This document shows, piece by piece, positions 1 to 7,983 of a stretch of DNA of 21,931 nt. The notes under the pieces were generated by a model. It did not search any database. It was not told the DNA's origin and saw only the letters and a program-made list of their open reading frames with translations. Each line of letters starts with the position of its first letter. The first letter of the stretch is position 1. Source of the stretch: Rhodospirillaceae bacterium (lineage in GTDB: Bacteria; Pseudomonadota; Alphaproteobacteria; CADEGL01); NCBI GenBank assembly GCA_018699755.1, contig JABIRQ010000106.1, forward strand, positions 1 to 21,931, given 5' to 3'. The position numbers were made by a program, and so were the translations under genes.

Positions 1-948
1 GGGGGTGAGCGGGTCGAGCTTGCCGCCCGGCGGCAGGGGTTCGTCCGGCCAGAGCATGTTGCCGAGGCCGCGCCAATGGCAGACGTACTGGTAGAGATCG
101 GTGATGCACTCGCCCGCCTCCTCCTTGGCCTGCTCCATCGTGTCCGCGATATACATGTCGCGCATGACGGCCAGGCCGTGGCCCAGCGGCACCTCGCGCC
201 CCTCGGCGGCGGACCGCGCCTCCTGGTACCAGCCGAAGCGCTCCTTCAGGACGGGCACGGTGGGCTGCCACATGATCGCGCCCAGCCCCTTCTCGGCCGC
301 GCCCCGGATCGAGCGCGGCGTGTCGACGACCTGCCAGAGCGGCGGGTGGGGATGCTGGTAGCAGCGCGGCTGGAGCGAGAGCTTGGTCAGCTCCTTGGTC
401 TCCATGTTCATGTATTCGGGGGATTTGGGGCTCATCCCGTGGTCCCAGACGATGCCCGGCTCCGGGAAGGTGTAGAAGCGCCCCTCGTGATGGAAGAACT
501 CCTCGCCCCAGGCCTTGAGCAGGATCTCGAAGGTCTCGTCGAAGAGAGCGCGGTTCTGCTCGTCGTCGCGCACGTCGGCGGCGGTGTTCAGGTGAACGGC
601 CTCGCGGTGATAGAGACCCCGGCCCAGCGCGACCTCCAGCCGGCCCTTGGTCATGTGGTCCAGCATCGCGATGTCCTCGGCGAGGCGCAGGGGATGCCAG
701 AAGGTGATGATGTTGGCCGCCTGGCCGACCTTGATGTTTTTCGTGCGCGCGGCGACGTCGGCGCTCAGCAGGATTGCGTTGGGGGTGACGTCGTAGCCCT
801 CATGGCCGAAATGATGCTCGGCGAACCAGATCACATCCCAGCCGGCGGAATCGCATTCGACCGCCATCTCGCGCATGTCGTCGAGAATCTCGGCCATGGG
901 CCGCGCGAGCCCCGGATTGGTGAGATAGCAGAACAGGCTGGTCTTCAT
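1..948 (-). CDS. LLM-class flavin-dependent oxidoreductase (luciferase-like monooxygenase), 3' end cut off by window edge
   Basis: The reading frame is open from an ATG at 948 down to the window edge, 316 codons with no stop, so the C-terminus is missing. The protein begins MKTSLFCYLTNPG and carries the bacterial-luciferase fold signature: an early WFAEHHFG segment (near residue 42), a strand-type NIKVGQAANIITFWHPLRLA segment with the HP.RLAED motif (residues 70-90), then KGRLEVALGRGLYHRE. These regions bind reduced flavin (FMN or F420 type) in the family, which oxidises diverse small organic substrates with oxygen. The substrate cannot be told from sequence. The start is supported by GGGGAGG seven bases upstream. 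It follows the broken antitoxin by 86 bp on the same strand; nothing nearby suggests a shared pathway. Family assignment is firm, specific function unknown. Confidence 0.85.
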   Translation of the reverse strand, partial: MKTSLFCYLTNPGLARPMAEILDDMREMAVECDSAGWDVIWFAEHHFGHEGYDVTPNAILLSADVAARTKNIKVGQAANIITFWHPLRLAEDIAMLDHMTKGRLEVALGRGLYHREAVHLNTAADVRDDEQNRALFDETFEILLKAWGEEFFHHEGRFYTFPEPGIVWDHGMSPKSPEYMNMETKELTKLSLQPRCYQHPHPPLWQVVDTPRSIRGAAEKGLGAIMWQPTVPVLKERFGWYQEARSAAEGREVPLGHGLAVMRDMYIADTMEQAKEEAGECITDLYQYVCHWRGLGNMLWPDEPLPPGGKLDPLTP

Positions 949-1034
949 GGTGCGCCTCCCCTTCGGCGGTGCCCTGCGGGAACCTTCCTTGCCGATTCAA
1001 TCACTCCCCGGGGCGGAAGGCCAGTGCGGGACGA

Positions 1035-1231
1035 TCAGCGTCGTTGCGGCGGGGTCAAATCAAGCTCCGCGCCGCCGAGGCCGGCCAAGCGCCTCGCACT
1101 TTCGCGCTCGATCAGGGCCTTGAGCGCCGCGCGCAGCAGCGCGTCCTTTTCCTCCAGGCTGGTATGGCTTCGGCCTTTGCCAGCAATTCCTCATCGAGCT
1201 TCAGGATTGTGCGCAATTTCACCTCCACCAT
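1035..1231 (-). pseudogene. VapB-family (type II) antitoxin gene broken by a one-base frameshift
   Basis: From the ATG at 1231 the frame reads MVEVKLRTILKLDEELLAKAE, the ribbon-helix-helix start typical of VapB antitoxins (PF09957-like). At about 1164-1171 the family match jumps to another frame and continues as HTSLEEKDALLRAALKAL, then IERESARRLAGLGGAELDL, ending PPQRR and a TGA at 1035-1037. The span is 197 bp, one short of 66 codons, so a single lost base explains it. Read straight through, frame 0 ends after 39 residues and loses the conserved C-terminal half. A GAGG Shine-Dalgarno precedes the start, which lies 10 bp after the cyclase stop. Only 86 bp separate it from the next gene, so no VapC toxin follows. 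It is either a decayed orphan antitoxin or a sequencing error; the family call itself is fairly secure. Confidence 0.75.
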
Positions 1232-1241
1232 CGGGTTCGCC

Positions 1242-2987
1242 TCACGGTAGGCCGGCGGCGGCCAGCGACGCCCGATCGCGCGCCAAGCGGTCCGGTTCGG
1301 CGCCGTTCTGAGTTTTCGCCCAGGCCTCGATCGTGAAGGCCGGGCGGGCGGCGAGGAGGCGTTGCGCCTGGACGGCCGCGGCCTCCGGCTCGCCCTTGTC
1401 GGCATAGGCCAGCACCAGGTCGACCAGGCCGAAGCCGGGACTCCGCCGGTCGTAATCCGTCAGGGTGGCGATCGCGTCGTCCAGGCGACCGGCATAGCGG
1501 TAGGCATGCCCCAGAACCCCGCAATACCAGCCGGGATCGAGGGGGTTGAGCCGCATCGCCGTTTCCGCCTCGCGCACCGCCTCCTCGGCCCGTCCCGCGA
1601 AGGTCAGCGCCAGGGCGTGGAGCGCATGGAGATCGGCATGTCCGGGCGCGAGAGCCACCGCCTTGCCATAGGCCTCGGCGGAGTCCTCCAGCCGGTCGAG
1701 ACACATGAAGCGATAGCCATGCCCGCCCCAGGCATCCGCGTTTTCAGGGTCGAGCGCGAGCGCGCGGTCCGCATGCTCCTTGGCGAGGTCGAGCGAGCGG
1801 CCCCGGTCTTCGGTCCAATCGAACCGCGCCTCGATCGCGTGGGTGCAGGACAGCATCGCGTGGATCTGGGCCGAGTCCGGGTCGTGCTTCAGCGCCCGCT
1901 CGAACGCGGCGCGGGCGCTCCGATAGGTCGCCTGGCTGACGGTCCGGAAGAAGCCGATGCCCTTGGTGAACTCGATCCAGGCAGAGACGTTGTCGACGGT
2001 CGTATAGCGGAGCGCCGCCTGCTCGCCCTCCGTCAGTTCCACCTGCAGGGCCGTCGCGATAGTGAGGACGATCTCGTCCTGGACGCCGAAGATATCCTCC
2101 AGCCGCCGGTCGTAGCGGGCCGACCAGACCAGCGCTTCGGTCACCGCGTCGGTGAGTTGCACCGTGACCCGGACGCGGTCGCCGGACACCCGTGCGCCGC
2201 CCGTCAGCACGAAGCCCGCGCCCACCTCCCAGCCGACCTCCTTGGCCGTGACGGTCCGATTCTTGTACGCGAAGGCGGACTTCCGGCCGATGACGGAGAG
2301 CGCGTCGATCTGGGACAGGGTGGTGATCAGATCCTCGGTCAGGCCGTCGGCGATATGCTCCCGGTCCTCGCTGCCGCTCGGATCCTCGAAAGGCAGGACC
2401 GCCAGGGTCGGCCGCGCCTCGCCGTGCCGAGACCGCATGTCCTCGCCCGCCGCCGCGGGGACAGCGTCGGACTGTACGAGATAAACCTCGACCGTATCGG
2501 CGATGTTCTTGAGGCGCCGGGGACCGAGGGGCTGGAAGCGCGCGGCGGTCCTGTTGCGGGCCTGATCGCGAACCACGCCGGAGACCGCGATGCCGCCCGG
2601 CGGCGCCAGTGGCTCCAACCGCGCCGCGACGTTGACCCCGTCGCCGAAGACGTCGCCCTCCTCGACGACGACATCGCCGAGGCTGAGCCCGATACGAAAG
2701 ACGCAGGCCCGGTCCCGCTCGACGCCGGCGTTCCGTTCGGCCATGCCGGCCTGAATCGCCACCGCGCAGGACAAGGCGTCGACCGCGCTGCCGAATTCGG
2801 CGATGAAGCCGTCGCCGGTGGTCTTGAAGACGCGCCCGCCATGGCTATCGACAAGCGGGTCCACAACCGAATTGCGGGCGTCCTTCAAACGCCCGAGCGT
2901 CGCCAGGTCGTCGGCTTCCATCTGAGCGCTGAAGCCGACCATGTCGGCCGCGACGATCGCCGCCAGTTTGCGCTCCGCTCGACCCAT
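1242..2987 (-). CDS. Class III adenylate/guanylate cyclase with TolB-like and TPR regions
   Basis: A 581-residue protein expected to make cAMP or cGMP. The N-terminal cyclase domain (about residues 5-175) has AADMVGFS with metal-binding Asp15, TTGDGF with the second metal ligand Asp59, and GDGVNVAARLE, the Asn/Arg transition-state motif, so it looks catalytically competent. Residues about 190-320 (RPTLAVLPFEDPSG, then ADGLTEDLITTLSQ) match the TolB-N/FlgO-like domain found in many such cyclases, followed by tetratricopeptide repeats to about residue 545 and a conserved PAFTIEAW tail. No membrane segment is evident. The ATG at 2987 is chosen over one 48 bases upstream because GGAGGAGGG lies just before it and the cyclase domain starts immediately. 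It follows cckA in the same direction after 98 bp and a hairpin, so it is probably a separate unit. The ligand sensed and the nucleotide product are not evident. Confidence 0.88.
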   Translation of the reverse strand: MGRAERKLAAIVAADMVGFSAQMEADDLATLGRLKDARNSVVDPLVDSHGGRVFKTTGDGFIAEFGSAVDALSCAVAIQAGMAERNAGVERDRACVFRIGLSLGDVVVEEGDVFGDGVNVAARLEPLAPPGGIAVSGVVRDQARNRTAARFQPLGPRRLKNIADTVEVYLVQSDAVPAAAGEDMRSRHGEARPTLAVLPFEDPSGSEDREHIADGLTEDLITTLSQIDALSVIGRKSAFAYKNRTVTAKEVGWEVGAGFVLTGGARVSGDRVRVTVQLTDAVTEALVWSARYDRRLEDIFGVQDEIVLTIATALQVELTEGEQAALRYTTVDNVSAWIEFTKGIGFFRTVSQATYRSARAAFERALKHDPDSAQIHAMLSCTHAIEARFDWTEDRGRSLDLAKEHADRALALDPENADAWGGHGYRFMCLDRLEDSAEAYGKAVALAPGHADLHALHALALTFAGRAEEAVREAETAMRLNPLDPGWYCGVLGHAYRYAGRLDDAIATLTDYDRRSPGFGLVDLVLAYADKGEPEAAAVQAQRLLAARPAFTIEAWAKTQNGAEPDRLARDRASLAAAGLP

Positions 2988-3075
2988 GGACCGCACCCTC
3001 CTCCGGATGCCGGACGGCACCGTCCAACCGCGCACCGTCCGAAGTGTGATAGCCCAACGCGGGTCCCCGGAGAAG

Positions 3076-3097
3076 GGCCGCGCCCTCAGGCGCGGCC
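3076..3097 (-). terminator. Hairpin overlapping the cckA stop codon, probable terminator
   Basis: Arms GGCCGCGCC and GGCGCGGCC form a perfect nine-base-pair stem around the loop TGAG, and the TGA of the loop is the cckA stop codon. On the minus strand it is followed by CTTCTCC, only a weak pyrimidine tract, so rho-independent termination is plausible but not textbook. It would end the flgB-to-cckA transcript and separate it from the downstream cyclase gene. Confidence 0.5.
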
Positions 3098-5434
3098 GCG
3101 CATCACTTCCTTCACCTTGCCGGCGAGTTGCTTGAGGCTGAAGGGCTTGGGCAGGAAATGGATGTCCGCGCAGGAATCGAGGCGCTTGCGGAAGGCCTCC
3201 TCGGCATAGCCGGAAATACAGATGATGCGGGTCTCAGGCGCCTGCTCGCGCACCCGCATGATCAGGCTCGGCCCGTCCATGCGAGGCATCACGACATCGG
3301 TGATGAGCAGATCGATGGGCTCGTCCGAAGTCGAGAAAATCTCCAACGCCTCTTCGCCGCTCTTCGCCTCCAGGACCTTGTAGCCCTTGTTGCGCAGGGC
3401 GCGGGCGCCGAACATGCGCACGGGATCTTCGTCCTCGACCAACAGCACGGTGCCCGCGCCGCTGAGGTCCTGACGCAGATCGCCGCCCCCGCCTCGATCG
3501 GCGCGTGCCTCCGTCTCCGTCGCCAAATGGCGCGGCAGATAGATGCTGAACCGCGCGCCCGCGCCCGGCGCGCTGTCGAGGAAGATATAGCCGCCGGTCT
3601 GCTTGACGATGCCGTAGACGGTCGCCAGGCCGAGGCCGGTGCCGGAACCGACCTCCTTGGTCGTGAAGAAGGGCTCGAACACGCGGCCGATATTCTCCTT
3701 GGCGATGCCGACGCCGCTGTCGACCACCTCGATCAGCACGTAATCGCCCGCCGGCAGCAACTCGTGGCCGTGACGCTCGGCCTCGTCGCGCGCCACGTTC
3801 GAGGTGCGGATGGTCAACGTGCCGCCCTCCGGCATGGCGTCGCGCGCGTTGACGGCAAGGTTGATGGCGACCTGCTCGAACTGGCCCTGATCGCCCCGCA
3901 CCTCGCCCAGGTCGCGGCCATGAACCATGTCGAGCACGATATTCCCGCCGATCAGGCGGCGCAGCAGATGGCTCAGCTCGGCCAGCACGTCGGTCAGATT
4001 GAGGATCTTGGGCTGCAGGGTCTGCTGGCGCGAGAAGGCCAGAAGCTGGCGCACCAGGTTGGCCGCCCGATTGGCGTTCTGCTTGATCTGCATGACGTCG
4101 GCGAAGGACTGCTCGCCCGGCCGGAAGCGCAACAGCAGCAGGTCGCAGAAGCCGATCATCGCGGTCAGCAGGTTGTTGAAGTCATGGGCGATGCCACCGG
4201 CGAGTTGGCCCACCGCCTGCATCTTCTGGGATTGGGCAAACTGAACCTCCAGGGCCTTCTGCTCGGTCGTATCGAGAGCATGGACGACCATGCCGCCGGC
4301 GACCCCGGCCCCCTCTCCGTCGCCGACCTGGTTGGCGTAGAGCGCCAAGACCCGGTCGCCGGACCCGGCCAGCCTAGCCTCCAGTGGCTGGGCGCAGTCA
4401 CGGCCCTCCCCCACGGCCGCCAGCAGGGCCTGGGCATCGGCCTTGTCCTCGGCCGCTACGAGGTCGGTCAGCGGCAGGCCGTCGAGCAAACGCCGCCCGA
4501 CGATCGCGCGAAAGCTCCCGTTCGATTCGCGCAAGGTGCCGGCCTGATCAAGCAATGCGATGCCGACGGGCGCATCCTCGAATATCCTGCGGAAGCGCTG
4601 GCGGCTCCGCTCCAGCGCTTCTTCCATGGCCCGCTCGCGGCTGAGATCGCGGACGACCGTGCGGGTCCAGATCCCGTCCTCGCCCTCCACGACGCTCTGG
4701 GTGATATCGGCAAGAAAGCGGCGGCCGTCGCGCGCGACGAAGACCGCCTCTCCCCGCTCGACTCCGCCGGGATCCGAGAAAGGCACATGGGCCGACGTAC
4801 CGGGCGGCAGCTCGTCGCCGATCAGATCGTGGAGCCGGAGCCCGGTGCCCACGATCTCCTCGACCCGGTGACCGAGCCATTCGGCGAAGGTGTTGTTGAC
4901 GAAAAGAAAACGCCCCTCGCCGTCCAGGGAATAGAAGCCGATCGGGGCGTTCTCGAAGAAGTCGAACAGCTTGCGCTGCTCGTCGCGGATGATCTGCTCC
5001 ATCTCGCGCCGGGCGGTGATCTCCTCGATGCGCCACAGGATGAAGCCGGAGTCGTCCTGGGAGGGAGAAGCCTCCAGGGGATGGGCCTGGACGGCGTACC
5101 AGGCGCGCCGGCCCGCGCCGTCCAGGACCGGAAAATCGCCATGGGCCGAACTGCCGGCGGCGGCGGCCGCGCGCAGGCGGTCCATCGTCTCGCGCCCGCC
5201 CTCGCCGGCCGCCAGGGCCGCAACCATGGCCTCGTAGGGATCGCCGGCGGTGCAATCGAAACGCTCGTGAAACGCCCTGTTGGCATGGACGGCGCGCCCG
5301 TCCGCATCCGTGATCATCCGGGGCAAGGCACCCGATTCGAAGGCGCGCAGGAAGAAGTCGTCGCGCGCCTTGGCGCGCGCGTCGCCCCGCGTCGGGCCCC
5401 GACGGGGAATCAGAGACGTCAATCCAAGGCTCAC
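3086..5434 (-). CDS. cckA: Cell-cycle hybrid histidine kinase CckA
   Basis: A 782-residue multi-PAS hybrid kinase. Three PAS-like regions lie at about residues 28-140, 150-270 and 278-395. The dimerisation domain has GQLAGGIAHDFNNLL with phospho-acceptor His417, then the alphaproteobacterial CckA hallmark QIKQNANRAANLVRQLLAFS. The ATPase domain shows NLAVNARDAMPEGG (N box), DSGVGIA and GSGTGLGLATVYGIVKQTGG. The C-terminal receiver domain has acceptor Asp713 (LLITDVVMPRMDG) and the PKPFS lysine. CckA phosphorylates CtrA through ChpT in Caulobacter and relatives. The GTG at 5434 is chosen because GGAGGGAGGT sits seven bases upstream; an ATG at 5470 lacks a good site. Unusually, no membrane helix is visible and an in-frame stop at 5507-5509 excludes a longer N-terminus. 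It follows flhB by 105 bp, an arrangement seen in other alphaproteobacteria. Confidence 0.92.
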   Translation of the reverse strand: MSLGLTSLIPRRGPTRGDARAKARDDFFLRAFESGALPRMITDADGRAVHANRAFHERFDCTAGDPYEAMVAALAAGEGGRETMDRLRAAAAAGSSAHGDFPVLDGAGRRAWYAVQAHPLEASPSQDDSGFILWRIEEITARREMEQIIRDEQRKLFDFFENAPIGFYSLDGEGRFLFVNNTFAEWLGHRVEEIVGTGLRLHDLIGDELPPGTSAHVPFSDPGGVERGEAVFVARDGRRFLADITQSVVEGEDGIWTRTVVRDLSRERAMEEALERSRQRFRRIFEDAPVGIALLDQAGTLRESNGSFRAIVGRRLLDGLPLTDLVAAEDKADAQALLAAVGEGRDCAQPLEARLAGSGDRVLALYANQVGDGEGAGVAGGMVVHALDTTEQKALEVQFAQSQKMQAVGQLAGGIAHDFNNLLTAMIGFCDLLLLRFRPGEQSFADVMQIKQNANRAANLVRQLLAFSRQQTLQPKILNLTDVLAELSHLLRRLIGGNIVLDMVHGRDLGEVRGDQGQFEQVAINLAVNARDAMPEGGTLTIRTSNVARDEAERHGHELLPAGDYVLIEVVDSGVGIAKENIGRVFEPFFTTKEVGSGTGLGLATVYGIVKQTGGYIFLDSAPGAGARFSIYLPRHLATETEARADRGGGGDLRQDLSGAGTVLLVEDEDPVRMFGARALRNKGYKVLEAKSGEEALEIFSTSDEPIDLLITDVVMPRMDGPSLIMRVREQAPETRIICISGYAEEAFRKRLDSCADIHFLPKPFSLKQLAGKVKEVMRGRA

Positions 5435-5539
5435 CGCCGTACCTCCCTCCAGCCCGTCGCGGAAGCGCATGCGCGATCCCGCCGGGCAGGTCCGGTCGAA
5501 CCAGCCTTATCACGACGGCGGAATCGGGCCAAGCGCCGC

Positions 5540-6613
5540 TCAGCCACGCCGCCCCCTCCGCCCCAGACGCATGACATAGCCGACGATCTCGGCCACCGCC
5601 TTGTAGTGCTCCTGCGGGATTTCCTGGTCCAATTCGACCCCGGCCTGCAGGGCACGGGCCAGCGGCGGATTCTCGACCAGCGGCACGTCGTGCTCGCGGG
5701 CCACCTCGCGGATGCGCAGGGCGACCCGGTCGACGCCCTTTGCGACCACCTTGGGCGCATTCATGACCCCCGGCTCGTAACTCAAGGCGACCGAGACATG
5801 GGTCGGGTTGGTCACCACGACATCGGCCTTCGGCACCGCGGCCATCATGCGCCGGCTTGCGCGCTCCTGCCGAAGCTGGCGCAGGCGCGCCTTGATCTGG
5901 GGATCACCCTCGGATTCCTTGTACTCGTCCTTCAACTCCTGGCGGGACATGCGCATCTTCTTGAGGTGCTCGAACCGCTGATAGAGGAAATCGAGTCCGG
6001 CGATCACGGTCATCACCGCGACCACGCCGAGCAGAAGGCGCAAGGATAGATCGCGCAGCAGCGCGAGCAGCCCGCCGGCCTCGAGATGAACGGTGCGCCC
6101 GATTTCGTCGAAGGCCGGAATCATCAGGATCGCCGAAATCGTGGCGACGATGACGAGCTTGAGCAGCCCTTTGACGAACTCGGCGATCGAGCGCAGGGAG
6201 AACAGGCGCTTGAGCCCGCTGCCCAGCGAGATTTTCTCGAGCTTCGGCTTGATCTGCTCGGGCGCCAGCATCGGGCCGTTCTGGACCAGGCCGGACAGCG
6301 CGGCGGCCAGGACCAGAAGGGTCAGCGGCATCAGCATCGCGCCGCCGACTTCGGCCGCCAGGGCACCCATAACCTCCATCCCCCGTGTGCCGATGGGGAT
6401 GGCATGGGGGCGCTCGACGAAGGGCCGCATGGCCTGGCCCAGGGCGGCCATCATGGTCGGCGCCAGCATCATGACGACCATCGCCCCCGCGATCAGCATG
6501 AACCAGTGATTGACCTCGCGCGAGGTCGCGACCTGGCCCTTGCGGCGCGAATCGTCGAGCCGTTTTTGTGTCGGTTCCTCGGTTTTCTGGGATTGGTCCT
6601 GGCCTTCCGCCAT
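5540..6613 (-). CDS. flhB: Flagellar export gate switch protein FlhB
   Basis: A 357-residue inner-membrane component of the flagellar type III export apparatus, which switches substrate class from rod/hook to filament proteins after self-cleavage. It opens with the typical DQSQKTEEPTQKRLDDSR cytoplasmic segment, has four hydrophobic stretches (about 35-60, 88-112, 145-168 and 185-210), and then the cytoplasmic domain with the autocleavage motif NPTH at residues 269-272 in VVVTNPTHVSVALSYE. The C-terminal GYVMRLGRR end is normal, so the protein looks complete. The start lies three bases after the fliR stop, with AGGGGGG spanning that stop, which implies translational coupling. It belongs to the export-gate run fliQ-fliR-flhB. 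The identification is unambiguous; type III secretion homologues are less likely given flgB, flgC and fliE upstream. Confidence 0.97.
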   Translation of the reverse strand: MAEGQDQSQKTEEPTQKRLDDSRRKGQVATSREVNHWFMLIAGAMVVMMLAPTMMAALGQAMRPFVERPHAIPIGTRGMEVMGALAAEVGGAMLMPLTLLVLAAALSGLVQNGPMLAPEQIKPKLEKISLGSGLKRLFSLRSIAEFVKGLLKLVIVATISAILMIPAFDEIGRTVHLEAGGLLALLRDLSLRLLLGVVAVMTVIAGLDFLYQRFEHLKKMRMSRQELKDEYKESEGDPQIKARLRQLRQERASRRMMAAVPKADVVVTNPTHVSVALSYEPGVMNAPKVVAKGVDRVALRIREVAREHDVPLVENPPLARALQAGVELDQEIPQEHYKAVAEIVGYVMRLGRRGRRG

Positions 6614-6616
6614 GGT

Positions 6617-7381
6617 TCACCCCCCTGCCAGAAGATCGCCGTAGAGCGCGCTCAGGGTGTCGGTGAACACGACCATGGCGGCCGACAGGGTGAGGCCCAG
6701 GACGACGAAGCCCAGGGCGATCTGCAGCGGCATCGCGATGAAGAAGACCTGGACCTGGGGCATCAGGCGCGCGAGCACGCCGATGCCCAGGCTGAACAGC
6801 AGGCCGACGGCGACGAAGGGCGCGGCGATCTTGAGGCCCAGGACGAAGCTCAGGGAGACGGTGCGCGCGACCGCCTCGGAAAAATCGCCGACCGGCGGCA
6901 TGACGCCGGGCTCGAACAGGGAATAGCTGTCGACCACCGCGCGCAGCATTACGTGATGCAGGTCCGTGACGAAGACGATCAGCAGGCCGACCACCGTCAG
7001 GAAGGTGCCGGCAAGCGCGCCCTGCTGGGCCGAAACCGGATCGGTCGTGAAGGCGTTGGCCAGGCTGGTCTGGAAGGCGATGATCATGCCCGCGACCTGC
7101 AGACCGGCCATGATGAGGCGGGCGAGCAGGCCGAGAAAAATGCCGATCGCGATCTCGCCCCCCAGCAGCAGAAGCAGGCCCGCGGGCGCCGGCGGGGCGG
7201 GCGGCAACAGCGGCGCCGCGATCGGGGCGACCGCGAGACTGACGGCCAGGGCAACGATCAAGCGCAGGCGAGGGGCGACGTAGGCATCGCCGAATCCGGG
7301 CAGGACCATAAGGGCCGAGCCGACTCGTGCGAAGACCAACAGATAGGCGAACACGCCGGCCGACAGCAGATCCTGGATCAT
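6617..7381 (-). CDS. fliR: Flagellar biosynthetic protein FliR
   Basis: A 254-residue integral membrane protein of the export gate, which packs with FliP and FliQ into the helical pore that passes rod, hook and filament subunits. The N-terminus has the family pattern FARVGSALMVLPGFGDAYV followed by RLRLIVALAVSL. Several long hydrophobic helices follow, as does the conserved RLMPQVQVFFIAMPLQIALG region near residues 205-225. The length is normal. The ATG at 7381 is 12 bp after the fliQ stop, without a strong Shine-Dalgarno, consistent with coupled translation. Immediate neighbours fliQ and flhB confirm the role. Confidence 0.96.
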   Translation of the reverse strand: MIQDLLSAGVFAYLLVFARVGSALMVLPGFGDAYVAPRLRLIVALAVSLAVAPIAAPLLPPAPPAPAGLLLLLGGEIAIGIFLGLLARLIMAGLQVAGMIIAFQTSLANAFTTDPVSAQQGALAGTFLTVVGLLIVFVTDLHHVMLRAVVDSYSLFEPGVMPPVGDFSEAVARTVSLSFVLGLKIAAPFVAVGLLFSLGIGVLARLMPQVQVFFIAMPLQIALGFVVLGLTLSAAMVVFTDTLSALYGDLLAGG

Positions 7382-7393
7382 GGCCGGCGCGGG

Positions 7394-7660
7394 TCAGCCG
7401 AGGCCGGCGATGCGGTCCACCAATTCCAAGGTGAAGCGCGACAGGGTCGCCAGCATGAAGGGCATGAAGATCATCACCGACAGGAAGATGATGAGCATCT
7501 TGGGCACGAAGGAGAGGGTCATCTCCTGCATCTGAGTCAGGGCCTGGAACAGACTGACGGCCAGGCCGACGATCAGCGCGATGAGCAGGATCGGCGCGCC
7601 GATCATGAGCATGGTCGTGATCGCCTGGCGACCGATCTCGATCACATCGCGCGCTTCCAC
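7394..7660 (-). CDS. fliQ: Flagellar biosynthetic protein FliQ
   Basis: An 88-residue protein with the two transmembrane helices of FliQ: residues about 15-40 (TTMLMIGAPILLIALIVGL) and 53-75 (MLIIFLSVMIFMPFML). Between them is the conserved ALTQMQEMTLSFVPK loop that lines the export pore. Four copies assemble with FliP and FliR in known gates. The start is a GTG at 7660, giving the normal length. A TAGGGC sequence overlapping the fliE stop may serve as its ribosome site; the fliE-fliQ gap is 11 bp. Full-length and unremarkable. Confidence 0.96.
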   Translation of the reverse strand: MEARDVIEIGRQAITTMLMIGAPILLIALIVGLAVSLFQALTQMQEMTLSFVPKMLIIFLSVMIFMPFMLATLSRFTLELVDRIAGLG

Positions 7661-7671
7661 CCCGGCGCGCC

Positions 7672-7983
7672 CTAGATCGGCATCCGCAGGATGTCCTGGT
7701 ACGCCTGCACGACTTTGTCGCGCACGGCGACCACGGTCTGCAGGGCCAGTTCGGCGTTGGCGACGGAGATGACCACGTCGCTCATCTCCGCCTGGCCGGT
7801 CAGGGCCTGGGCGGCCGTCCCCTCGGCGGACTTGCCCGCGCCCGCGGCGGAGCCGAGAGCGTCCTTCACCATGCCCGCGAAGTCGCCCGCGCCCGGCGTC
7901 TCGCGTGCGGCGAGGCCCGGTCCGTCGCCCGCCTGGGCGGCCTTGGCATAGGCGGTGGCGGCATTGATCGCGCTGACAGGCAT
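7672..7983 (-). CDS. fliE: Flagellar hook-basal body protein FliE
   Basis: A 103-residue protein joining the MS ring to the proximal rod. The C-terminal half is the conserved part: MSDVVISVANAELALQTVVA followed by VRDKVVQAYQDILRMPI, which matches the family ending closely. The N-terminal half is Ala/Gly-rich and variable, as is usual. No signal peptide is present, since FliE is exported by the flagellar apparatus itself. The start ATG is preceded by GGGGGAGG, a strong ribosome site inside an unusually GGA-rich 87-base spacer that separates it from flgC (listed separately). That spacer may give fliE its own translational control within the operon. Confidence 0.95.
   Translation of the reverse strand: MPVSAINAATAYAKAAQAGDGPGLAARETPGAGDFAGMVKDALGSAAGAGKSAEGTAAQALTGQAEMSDVVISVANAELALQTVVAVRDKVVQAYQDILRMPI

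Noticed and set aside
800..1000. Minus-strand open frame of 66 codons at the start of the monooxygenase gene
   Set aside because: Out of frame with the luciferase-like protein, which has clear family motifs and a ribosome site.
1362..3209. Long open frame on the plus strand, antisense to the cyclase
   Set aside because: No recognisable motif; the minus-strand cyclase has all catalytic motifs, so this is a shadow.
3128..6049. Long open frame on the plus strand, 973 codons, antisense to cckA and part of flhB
   Set aside because: Composition is that of a mirror frame in GC-rich DNA, rich in Arg, Ala, Gln and His with no domain; the opposite strand encodes clear CckA and FlhB.
6086..7675. Open frame on the plus strand opposite fliR and fliQ
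   Set aside because: Gln/Asp/His-rich mirror of membrane protein genes, without motifs.
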